DNA of 50,474 nt. It comes from an uncultured Pseudomonadota bacterium (GTDB lineage: Bacteria > Desulfobacterota > Desulfobulbia > Desulfobulbales > Desulfurivibrionaceae). The translations under genes were made by a program, and so were the position numbers. The stretch is from contig CALMMG010000169.1 in assembly GCA_937868185.1 (NCBI GenBank), forward strand, positions 1-50,474, written 5' to 3'. The notes under the pieces were generated by a model. The model saw only the letters and a program-made list of their open reading frames with translations, was not told the DNA's origin and searched no databases. Below, in pieces: positions 18,844 to 25,846 of this stretch; position 1 is the first letter of the stretch, and every line of letters begins with the position of its first letter.

Positions 18844-20061
18844 ATGCAGCAAAAGGTTGTCCATCTTGAGGAGCAAGAGGAACCTCCAGGGTGTTGCCCC
18901 AGCCCTGCCTTTCCATTTCCCGGCCAAGCCCCCTCCCTCACCTTCCGCCAACGCCATTTCCCCTCCGTTACAGATGATGACTGGCACGATTGGCACTGGC
19001 AGCTTCGCAACCGCATCACCAGTCTCAAAAAACTCGGCAAGCTCATAGACCTCTCAGACAGCGAGCGGCAGGCCATGGCCTTTAATGGCGCCACTCTGCC
19101 CCTGGCCATTACCCCCTATTACGCCAGCCTCATTTCCCCTGACGACCCGAAGCAGCCGCTGCGGCGCACCATGGTGCCGGTGGTCAACGAGCTCCTGGTT
19201 TCCCAGGGCGAGGAACACGATCCCCTGGGCGAAGACAATCACTCCCCAGTACCCGGTCTGATACACCGATATCCCGACCGGGTCCTCTTCCTGGTCACCG
19301 ACTACTGTTCGAGCTACTGCCGTTACTGCACCCGCTCCCGGATGGTTGGCCGGCGCAAGAGCCACAGCCCGGCCCGCTGGCAAAAAGCCATCGCCTACAT
19401 CGCAAACAACCCGGCGATCCGCGACGTGCTTCTTTCCGGCGGTGATCCGCTAACCATGGGTGACGAACAGTTGGACTGGCTGCTCACCCGTCTGCGCCAG
19501 ATTCCCCATGTGGAGATGATCCGCATCGGCACCAAGGCGCCCATGGTGCTGCCCCAGCGCATCACGCCAGAGCTGGTCACCATGCTCAAAAAACATCACC
19601 CGCTCTGGATGAGCATTCACTGCACCCACCCCGACGAACTGACCCCGGAAGCGGCCAAGGCCTGCGCCATGCTCGCCGACGGTGGGATCCCCCTGGGCAG
19701 TCAGACCGTGCTCCTCTCCGGGATCAACGATTCGGTGGAAACCATGCGACAACTCATGCACGGGCTGGTAAAGATCCGGGTCAAGCCCTATTACCTGTAC
19801 CAGTGCGATCCCATCATCGGCTCGGCCCATTTCCGCACCCCGGTTTCCAAAGGACTGGAAATCTATCAGGGTCTGCGCGGCCATACCACCGGCTATGCCG
19901 TGCCCAACTATGTGATCGACGCCCCCGGCGGCGGCGGCAAGATTCCGCTCATCCCGGAAACCGTGGTCGGCCGCGAGGGCAACGATCTCCTGATCCGGAA
20001 CTACGAAGGCAAGGTTTACCGCTACCCCGACCTGATCGGCGCGGCAAACCGAGCAAGCTGA
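18844..20061 (+). CDS. kamA: KamA-family lysine 2,3-aminomutase (radical SAM, PLP)
   Basis: A 405-residue radical SAM enzyme that should shift the alpha-amino group of lysine to give beta-lysine. Cluster motif C155-x3-C159-x2-C162 (CSSYCRYC) and the PLP lysine K366 in DAPGGGGK are present. By alignment to clostridial lysine 2,3-aminomutase, the carboxylate-binding Arg is R164 and the two Asp that hold the substrate epsilon-amino group are D322 (YQCD) and D359 (IDAP); glutamate 2,3-aminomutases lack these, so lysine is the likelier substrate. The ATG follows AAGGAG. It heads a five-gene operon with two ATP-grasp ligases, a GNAT and a GNAT-HDAC fusion. EpmB of the EF-P pathway is a shorter relative, but no epmA or efp is nearby. 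Confidence 0.92.
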   Translation: MQQKVVHLEEQEEPPGCCPSPAFPFPGQAPSLTFRQRHFPSVTDDDWHDWHWQLRNRITSLKKLGKLIDLSDSERQAMAFNGATLPLAITPYYASLISPDDPKQPLRRTMVPVVNELLVSQGEEHDPLGEDNHSPVPGLIHRYPDRVLFLVTDYCSSYCRYCTRSRMVGRRKSHSPARWQKAIAYIANNPAIRDVLLSGGDPLTMGDEQLDWLLTRLRQIPHVEMIRIGTKAPMVLPQRITPELVTMLKKHHPLWMSIHCTHPDELTPEAAKACAMLADGGIPLGSQTVLLSGINDSVETMRQLMHGLVKIRVKPYYLYQCDPIIGSAHFRTPVSKGLEIYQGLRGHTTGYAVPNYVIDAPGGGGKIPLIPETVVGREGNDLLIRNYEGKVYRYPDLIGAANRAS

Positions 20062-20076
20062 AGACAAAGGAAATTT

Positions 20077-21060
20077 ATGCTGATCGGGATGACCTACGAC
20101 CTGCGAAGCGATTATCTGGCCGCAGGCTACGGGGAAGAGGAAACCGCCGAGTTTGACCGGGAATCGACCATCAAGGCCATTGACACCGCCCTGCGGGCTA
20201 TGGGCCACGAAACAGTGCCCATCGGCAATTTCATGGGCCTGATGCCCCGGCTTCTTGCCGGTGAGCGCTGGGATCTGGTCTTTAATATCTGCGAAGGACT
20301 CTACGGCTTTGGCCGCGAAGCCCTGGTCCCCGCCCTGTTGGAGGCGCACCGGATTCCCTATGTCTTTTCCGACCCCCTGGTCCTGGGGCTAACCCTGCAC
20401 AAGGGCATGAGCAAACACGTGGTGCGGGATCTCGGTATCCCCACCCCAGCCTTTGCCGTGGTGAAATCCATGGCGGATGTAACCGAGGTGGCGCTGCCCT
20501 ATCCGGTTTTTGCCAAACCGGTGGCCGAGGGCACCGGCAAGGGCGTGACCCCGGCCTCCAAGATCAGCACTGCCGAAGAGTTGCACGTGGTCTGCGCCGA
20601 TCTTTTGCAAACCTTCCACCAGCCGGTGCTGGTGGAATCCTACCTGCCGGGAAGGGAGTTCACCGTGGGCATCGTGGGCAACGGCAAGGGTGCCCGGAGC
20701 ATAGGCGTCATGGAGGTGGTCCTTTTACCCAACTCCGAGCCGGAGGTCTATTCGTACCACAATAAGGAGTTCTGCGAGGAGATGGTGGAATACCGCAAGG
20801 TGGACGATGCCGAGGCCAGACAGGCAGAGGCAACCGCCTTAGACGCCTGGCACGCCCTGGACTGCCGGGACGGCGGCCGGGTCGACCTGCGCTCCGACGC
20901 CAACGGCATCCCCAACTTCATCGAGGTCAACCCCCTGGCCGGGCTGCATCCCGAGCATTCCGACCTCTGCATCATCGCCGGAAAATACAACATCTCCTAT
21001 CAGACCCTGCTCAGCGAAATCGTGGCGGCCGCCATTAGCCGGCTCGGGCTTGCGGGATGA
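20077..21060 (+). CDS. D-Ala-D-Ala-ligase-like ATP-grasp ligase 1
   Basis: A 327-residue ATP-grasp enzyme that should form an amide bond through an acyl-phosphate. Motifs: VFNICEG at 68-74, the ATP-binding strand FAKPVAEGTGKGV (K147), a hinge region VLVESYLPGREFTVG, and the metal-binding end RVDLRSD...FIEVNPLAGLHPEHSD (268-296). Ddl proper has a GEDG motif and a serine/tyrosine set that are not obvious here, so the substrate probably differs from D-alanine. AAAGGA precedes the ATG; the gene starts 15 bases after kamA and its stop overlaps the next start by four bases (ATGA). In this operon one of its substrates may be beta-lysine; that is inference. Confidence 0.85.
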   Translation: MLIGMTYDLRSDYLAAGYGEEETAEFDRESTIKAIDTALRAMGHETVPIGNFMGLMPRLLAGERWDLVFNICEGLYGFGREALVPALLEAHRIPYVFSDPLVLGLTLHKGMSKHVVRDLGIPTPAFAVVKSMADVTEVALPYPVFAKPVAEGTGKGVTPASKISTAEELHVVCADLLQTFHQPVLVESYLPGREFTVGIVGNGKGARSIGVMEVVLLPNSEPEVYSYHNKEFCEEMVEYRKVDDAEARQAEATALDAWHALDCRDGGRVDLRSDANGIPNFIEVNPLAGLHPEHSDLCIIAGKYNISYQTLLSEIVAAAISRLGLAG

Positions 21061-22058
21061 AACACCTAAAAGTCGGCATCATCCACAACCAACCGATCCC
21101 CAAAGGCGAACCAAACTGGGAATCTTCCGCCGATGTCCTGGCCCAGGTGGAGGCTATCGAGGGTGCGCTCAACGAACTGGGCCACCCCCATGTGTGCATC
21201 CCCTTTACCCGCGATCTGGGTCATTTTGTCAGCCAGGTCCAGGCAGCGGAGATCACAACAGCCTTCAACCTCTGCGAGTCGGTGGATGAAGACCCGCTTC
21301 TCATCGGCCATCCGGCTGCAGTCCTTGAGCTGCTGTCCATTCCCTTTACCGGCTCCTCGGCCATGGCGCTGCTTCTCTCCACAGACAAACTCACGGTCAA
21401 AAGGCTGCTCACCGCCTCCGGCCTCCGCACCCCACCCTTCTTTATCTACGAAGGCTCCGAGGTGCTGCGCCCCGCCGGACTCAACTTTCCGGTAATCCTC
21501 AAGCCCCGCTTCCAAGACGCCTCCATCGGCATCGAACAAGAATCGGTGGTCGCAAGCAGCACCGAGCTTCTGCCCCGGCTGGAAGAGCTGTACGCCCGGT
21601 ATGGTGCCATCCTGGTGGAGGAGTATATCGTTGGCCGGGAGTTCAACGTCTCGCTCTTCGGCTATCCTAAAGCCCAGGTCATGCCCCTGGCAGAGATCGA
21701 TTTTTCCGGCTTTCCCAGCGAGCTGCACCGGATCGTCAGCTACAAGGCCAAATGGGACGAAGATTCCTTCGAGTACCACCACACCCAGCGGATTTTTCCG
21801 ACCAACCTGCCCGCGCCTTTGCAACAGGCCATGCGCCACATGGCCCAGGACTGCTTTACTCTTTTCGGCCTGCGCGACTACGCCAGGGTTGACCTGCGCC
21901 TCGATCAGCAGGGACGCCTGGCCATTCTTGAAATCAACGCCAATCCCTGTCTCAGCCCGGATGCCGGTTTTCCCGCCGCCGTGGCCCAAAGCAGGATGAC
22001 CTACACCGAAATGGTCGGGGAGTTCCTCCGGCTCGTTTCCTTAAGGGCCGCTCTATGA
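21057..22058 (+). CDS. D-Ala-D-Ala-ligase-like ATP-grasp ligase 2
   Basis: A 333-residue second ATP-grasp ligase, clearly related to but diverged from the preceding one. Motifs: FNLCES at 70-75, VILKPRFQDASIGI (146-159) for ATP binding, ILVEEYIVGREFNV (185-198) and RVDLRLD...LEINANPCLSPDAG (277-304). The FNLCES/SVDEDP region replaces the hG-EDG pattern of true Ddl. The gene overlaps both neighbours by ATGA, which implies translational coupling and fixed stoichiometry. Having two tandem ligases suggests two successive amide bonds, or one heterodimeric ligase. I cannot assign substrates. Confidence 0.85.
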   Translation: MKHLKVGIIHNQPIPKGEPNWESSADVLAQVEAIEGALNELGHPHVCIPFTRDLGHFVSQVQAAEITTAFNLCESVDEDPLLIGHPAAVLELLSIPFTGSSAMALLLSTDKLTVKRLLTASGLRTPPFFIYEGSEVLRPAGLNFPVILKPRFQDASIGIEQESVVASSTELLPRLEELYARYGAILVEEYIVGREFNVSLFGYPKAQVMPLAEIDFSGFPSELHRIVSYKAKWDEDSFEYHHTQRIFPTNLPAPLQQAMRHMAQDCFTLFGLRDYARVDLRLDQQGRLAILEINANPCLSPDAGFPAAVAQSRMTYTEMVGEFLRLVSLRAAL

Positions 22059-22528
22059 TCGCCATCCGACCCATTGCAGCCCAGGACCGCGCCCAACTCC
22101 TCCAACTGGTGGAGAAACAGGCTAACTTCAATGCCCAGGAGGTGGAGGTGGCCATTGAGGTCATCGACGACACCCTGGACCCGGCAAAAAACGATTACTG
22201 CATCCTCGTGGCAGTACACGAGGACCAGGAGGTGGTGGGTTTTATCTGCTACGGGGATATCCCCATGACCGAACGCCGCTTCGATCTGTACTGGGTGGCG
22301 GTGGATCCAGCCTTGGGCAGGCAAGGGATAGGTCGACTCCTCCTTGCCCGGATGGAGGCGGAACTGAGCGCCCAGGGGTCGGCCAAGGTTTACGTGGACA
22401 CCTCCTCCACCCCGGGCTATGATTCGGCCCGCGGTTTTTATGAAAAAAACGGCTATCAGGTGGCCTGCGTTCTCCATGATTTTTACCGGGACGGCGACGA
22501 CAAGGTGATCTACCTCAAGGAGTTCTAA
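22055..22528 (+). CDS. GNAT N-acetyltransferase
   Basis: A 157-residue single-domain GNAT. The acetyl-CoA motif A reads VAVDPALGRQGIGRLLL, followed by a typical late strand SARGFYEKNGYQV. It overlaps ATP-grasp ligase 2 by four bases. AblB, the known beta-lysine acetyltransferase of methanogens, is distinctly longer, so this is not an obvious AblB, but the beta-lysine context makes acetylation of beta-lysine or of its peptide the first hypothesis. Substrate unknown. Confidence 0.88.
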   Translation: MIAIRPIAAQDRAQLLQLVEKQANFNAQEVEVAIEVIDDTLDPAKNDYCILVAVHEDQEVVGFICYGDIPMTERRFDLYWVAVDPALGRQGIGRLLLARMEAELSAQGSAKVYVDTSSTPGYDSARGFYEKNGYQVACVLHDFYRDGDDKVIYLKEF

Positions 22529-22530
22529 CC

Positions 22531-24279
22531 ATGTTTCGTATCCGCCGGATCTACGACGACACCCTGACCATCGATCGGGAAACCATCGACCAGGTGCAGC
22601 AGATCCTGCGCAGCCAGTTCTCGGCGCTATCGGAAAGTGAGATCCGCAGTCTGGCCCAGAAACTTTCCAACCCCTTAAAATACCGCTTCCGCACCATCCT
22701 CTTCGTTGCCGATGATATGAAGCCCCGGGTCAAGGGGTTTGCCCTGCTCAACCATGCCCCGGATCTTTCCTTCTGCTTTCTCGACTTCATCTCCGTGGAC
22801 CCGAAAGCTGCGGCCGGTGGCATCGGCGGCGCCCTGTACGCACGGGTCCGGGAGGAGGCCCGCTCCCTCGGCGATGAGGGGATCTTCATGGAATGCCTGC
22901 CCGATGAGGTGAAGATCTGTAGCGAACCGGCCACGGTGAAGCAAAGCCGGGCCCGCCTCCGTTTCTACGAGCGCTACGGCGCCTTGCCCATCATCAATAC
23001 CGCCTACGAAACACCGCTCAAGCCGGAGTACGATTGCCCGCCCTATCTGGTCTACGACGATCTTGGCACCGGCAAGCCCCTTGCCAGGGAGAGGGTCCGC
23101 GAGGTGGTCCGCGCCATCCTCATCCGCAAATACGGCAAGGATTGTCCCAAAGGCTATATCGACATGGTGGTGGAATCCTTCCGCGATGATCCGGTGCTGC
23201 GCCGCCCGCCACGCTATATCAAGAAAGAGCCGATCAAGGTGCATCCCGTCAAGTCCCTGGAAAAATTGATCGCCCTCATCGTCAACGAAAAGCACGATAT
23301 CCACCATATCCGCGAGCGGGGCTACGTCGAAGCGCCGGTGCGCATTGCCTCCATCCTCAAGGGGATCGAGCCCACCGGGTTGTTCGAGCGGTTGCCGGCC
23401 CGCCATTTCTCCGAGCGGCACATCAAAAAGGTCCATGACCCAAAATTTGTCGACTACCTCAATCAGGTCTGCACCACCCTTGAGCCCGGCAAATCGGTGT
23501 ACCCCTACGTCTTCCCCATCCGCAACGCGGCCAGACCGCCCAAGGATCTGCCGGTACGGGCCGGCTACTACTGCATCGATACCTTCACTCCCCTAAACCA
23601 CAACGCCTACAAGGCAGCCAAGGGCGCGGTGGACTGCGCCCTGACTGCGGCCCAGCTCCTGGAGAAGGGCTACCGCCTGGCCTATGCCCTGGTCCGCCCG
23701 CCGGGCCACCATGCTGAAAGCCGGGTTTTCGGCGGCTTCTGTTATTTCAATTCGGCCGCCATCGCCGCCAATTATCTCAGTCGCGAGGGCAGGGTGGCAG
23801 TGCTTGACATCGATTACCACCACGGCAACGGCACCCAGGATATTTTTTATCAGCGCAATGATGTGTTGACCCTTTCGATCCACGGTCATCCCAGCTTTGC
23901 CTATCCTTATTTTTCCGGCTTCAGTGACGAGGTGGGGGAGGGGGCAGGCAAGGGATGGAACCGCAACTATCCTCTGCCGGAAGAGCTGGACGAAGCAGGC
24001 TACCGGCCGGTGCTTGCCAAGGCTCTCAAGCGGATCCGCGCCTTTAAGCCGCATTTTCTCGTGGTGGCGCTGGGACTTGATCCGGCAAAAAATGACCCGA
24101 CCGGCACCTGGTTGCTTTCGGCCGCGGATTTCGAGGAAAACGGTCGGATGCTCGGCAGCCTGCGGTTACCCACGCTGATCGTGCAGGAGGGCGGCTACCG
24201 GACCCGCTCACTGGGCACCAATGCCCGCCATTTCTTCTTGGGGCTCTGGGATGGCATGCACGAAAACAATCGCACCTGA
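22531..24279 (+). CDS. GNAT-histone-deacetylase-family fusion protein
   Basis: A 582-residue two-domain protein. Residues about 1-175 are GNAT-like (FLDFISVDPKAAAGGIGGALY, RLRFYERYGA). A linker of about 60 residues leads to a class II HDAC/acetylpolyamine-amidohydrolase domain (about 240-578). Its catalytic set is complete: tandem H393-H394 in RPPGHHAES, zinc ligands D428 and H430 in DIDYHHGNG, third ligand D517 in LGLDPAKNDP, and Y556 in EGGY. So an acetyl-transfer fold and a deacetylase are joined in one chain. AAGGAG precedes the ATG, two bases after the GNAT stop. It ends the operon, facing ahpC across a strong hairpin. The likely substrate is an acetylated amine made by this operon. Confidence 0.88.
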   Translation: MFRIRRIYDDTLTIDRETIDQVQQILRSQFSALSESEIRSLAQKLSNPLKYRFRTILFVADDMKPRVKGFALLNHAPDLSFCFLDFISVDPKAAAGGIGGALYARVREEARSLGDEGIFMECLPDEVKICSEPATVKQSRARLRFYERYGALPIINTAYETPLKPEYDCPPYLVYDDLGTGKPLARERVREVVRAILIRKYGKDCPKGYIDMVVESFRDDPVLRRPPRYIKKEPIKVHPVKSLEKLIALIVNEKHDIHHIRERGYVEAPVRIASILKGIEPTGLFERLPARHFSERHIKKVHDPKFVDYLNQVCTTLEPGKSVYPYVFPIRNAARPPKDLPVRAGYYCIDTFTPLNHNAYKAAKGAVDCALTAAQLLEKGYRLAYALVRPPGHHAESRVFGGFCYFNSAAIAANYLSREGRVAVLDIDYHHGNGTQDIFYQRNDVLTLSIHGHPSFAYPYFSGFSDEVGEGAGKGWNRNYPLPEELDEAGYRPVLAKALKRIRAFKPHFLVVALGLDPAKNDPTGTWLLSAADFEENGRMLGSLRLPTLIVQEGGYRTRSLGTNARHFFLGLWDGMHENNRT

Positions 24280-24292
24280 ACCCCGGAAAAAA

Positions 24293-24330
24293 GAAGGCCC
24301 CTTTTCCAGGGAGGGGGAAAAGGGGCCTTC
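24293..24330 (-). terminator. Strong terminator between the kamA operon and ahpC
   Basis: A perfect 15-bp inverted repeat (24293-24307 with 24316-24330, GAAGGCCCC...) around an eight-base loop. On the minus strand it is followed by CTTTTTT, so it is a good Rho-independent terminator for ahpC. On the plus strand it is followed by nine G residues instead, so for the kamA operon it can act only as a weak or factor-aided end. Confidence 0.85.
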
Positions 24331-24357
24331 AGGGGGGGGGAGGAGAGAGAAAAAAAA

Positions 24358-24969
24358 TTACTTCAGGGCTTCATATACATGCCCAACCAGTTTCGGTCCG
24401 GGGGTCAGGGTCTTGTCGCCGGCTTCCCAGCGCGCCGGGCAGGCCTCGGCGGGATGGGCCGCTACATAGACGCTGGCTTTTAGTTTACGCAACAGCTCCT
24501 TGGCACTGCGGCCGACGTTGTAAAAATTCACCTCAGAGGCGACCAATTTGCCCTCGGGGCTGATGATAAAGGTGCCGCGCAGGGCCAGGCCGGTACCGTA
24601 GTCATAAACGCCAAACAACTTGGCCACCGCACCGGTGGGGTCCGCCGCCATGGGGTATTTGGCATTTTCCAGGAATTTCTCCTCCCGCCGCCAGGCGAGA
24701 TGGGTGTAAACGGTATCGCTGCTCACCGTGATCACTTCGGCGCCAGCCGCCTTGATTTCCGCATATTCGTCAGCCAGATCGCCCAGTTCGGTGGAGCAAA
24801 CAAAGGTGAAATCCGCCGGATAGAAAACCAGCACGGTCCACTTGCCTTCTTTTTTCAACTGCGCCAGGGAAACCGTGCCAAAACTGTAATCCGTCGGCTC
24901 ATAGGTTTCCATGGTGAAATCCGGAACATTCTGACCAACCTGCAGGCCGCTGCAACAATTTTCAGCCAT
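24358..24969 (-). CDS. ahpC: 2-Cys peroxiredoxin (AhpC type)
   Basis: A 203-residue typical 2-Cys peroxiredoxin that reduces hydrogen peroxide and organic hydroperoxides. Peroxidatic C58 is in PADFTFVCSTE and resolving C177 in AEACPARW. There is an extra CC at residues 5-6. No AhpF is adjacent; thioredoxin is the probable reductant. A Fur/PerR-like palindrome overlaps the predicted promoter, so peroxide- or iron-dependent repression is likely. Confidence 0.95.
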   Translation of the reverse strand: MAENCCSGLQVGQNVPDFTMETYEPTDYSFGTVSLAQLKKEGKWTVLVFYPADFTFVCSTELGDLADEYAEIKAAGAEVITVSSDTVYTHLAWRREEKFLENAKYPMAADPTGAVAKLFGVYDYGTGLALRGTFIISPEGKLVASEVNFYNVGRSAKELLRKLKASVYVAAHPAEACPARWEAGDKTLTPGPKLVGHVYEALK

Positions 24970-25015
24970 GATATATCTCCATCGTAAGGGGTAAGCAAAA
25001 AAATCATCTCATGTT

Positions 25016-25050
25016 TGATAACAATTATCACTTAGAAAAATTAATGTCAA
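25016..25050 (-). promoter_or_regulatory. ahpC promoter overlapped by a Fur/PerR-like box
   Basis: The minus strand has TTGACA (25050-25045) as -35 and TAATTG or ATAATT about 16-17 bases on as -10. The palindrome TGATAACAATTATCA (25016-25030) covers that -10. It fits the 7-1-7 layout of Fur-family boxes with one mismatch between arms. It lies about 47 bases before the ahpC start. Confidence 0.6.
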
Positions 25051-25168
25051 ACCATTTTTATCCTGTTTGAACAAAATTACAAAATTCGCTTATATTTTAA
25101 TATGTTAGATAAAAATAAAAATGCAGCACAGCCCAAAATCACCGTTCTGGGCGGATAAAAACCTTGTA

Positions 25169-25201
25169 CTTTTCCGTTCTTCACGGTCTATCACGGAAAA
25201 G
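25169..25201. repeat. Perfect 9-bp inverted repeat before aroK
   Basis: CTTTTCCGT (25169-25177) and ACGGAAAAG (25193-25201) with a 15-base spacer. There is no T-tract after either arm. It lies in the ahpC-aroK divergent region and could be an operator or a hairpin; no factor can be named. Confidence 0.4.
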
Positions 25202-25216
25202 AAAGAGAGGCCACGC

Positions 25217-25246
25217 TTGACACCCCCCCTCTCTTTCCCGTAAATT
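25217..25246 (+). promoter_or_regulatory. aroK promoter, probably giving a leaderless mRNA
   Basis: A perfect -35 TTGACA (25217-25222), 18 bases, then TAAATT (25241-25246). The aroK ATG begins seven bases after the -10, where transcription would be expected to start, and no ribosome binding site precedes it. Confidence 0.45.
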
Positions 25247-25252
25247 CTCTAT

Positions 25253-25837
25253 ATGTTCACTCCACGGAGAAAAATAATCCTGACCGGCTATCGCGCCACT
25301 GGCAAGACCATGGTGGGGTTGATGCTGGCCCAGCACCTGAACCTCGATTTCATCGACATGGACGAGATGCTCGAGGCCCGGGCAGGGCAGTCCATCCGTA
25401 AAATCGTCGCCCAACAAGGCTGGGGGCAGTTCCGCCTCCTTGAGCGCGACCTGCTGGCCGAAATGATCTGCCGCAAGGACGTGGTTATTTCCACCGGCGG
25501 CGGGGCAATCCTCCATCAGGATATCTGGAATCTCCTGCGGCAGACCGGCCTTACCGTTTGGCTCACAGCGGATATCGATACCATCTGCCGCAGGCTCTCC
25601 GAAGACGCAAACAGCGCCAGCCAGCGGCCAACGCTCACCGACTCGGACATCTATGCCGAGGTGGCCCAGGTGCTGGCCGAGCGGGAGCCACTTTACAAAA
25701 AAGGGTCGCAACTCACCGTGGACACCAGCAACAAAACCGCGGGAGAAATTGTGCATATTATTGAAAAGGCCTTGGGAGACGACGAGTTTTTGCGCACCGT
25801 CGAAGCCTCGCTCCCCAAAGACCCCATATTCTGTTAG
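25253..25837 (+). CDS. aroK: Shikimate kinase
   Basis: A 194-residue P-loop kinase that phosphorylates shikimate at the 3-hydroxyl in aromatic amino-acid synthesis. Walker A is GYRATGKT at 12-19, DMDE at about 38-41 and the shikimate-binding STGGGA at about 82-87; the family pattern RPTL follows in the lid. A ~20-residue C-terminal tail extends past the usual end. No ribosome binding site is visible and the promoter suggests a leaderless transcript. Nine bases later comes aroC, the enzyme two steps further on, so the two form an operon. Confidence 0.93.
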   Translation: MFTPRRKIILTGYRATGKTMVGLMLAQHLNLDFIDMDEMLEARAGQSIRKIVAQQGWGQFRLLERDLLAEMICRKDVVISTGGGAILHQDIWNLLRQTGLTVWLTADIDTICRRLSEDANSASQRPTLTDSDIYAEVAQVLAEREPLYKKGSQLTVDTSNKTAGEIVHIIEKALGDDEFLRTVEASLPKDPIFC

Positions 25838-25846
25838 GTGCTGACA

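Noticed and set aside
18844-20061. KamA as EpmB of the EF-P modification pathway
   Set aside because: The protein is longer than EpmB, keeps the PLP and lysine-binding residues of catabolic aminomutases, and no epmA or efp is nearby.
22055-22528. GNAT as AblB, making Nepsilon-acetyl-beta-lysine
   Set aside because: At 157 residues it is a single small GNAT domain, clearly shorter than AblB. Beta-lysine acetylation remains possible but not by family membership.
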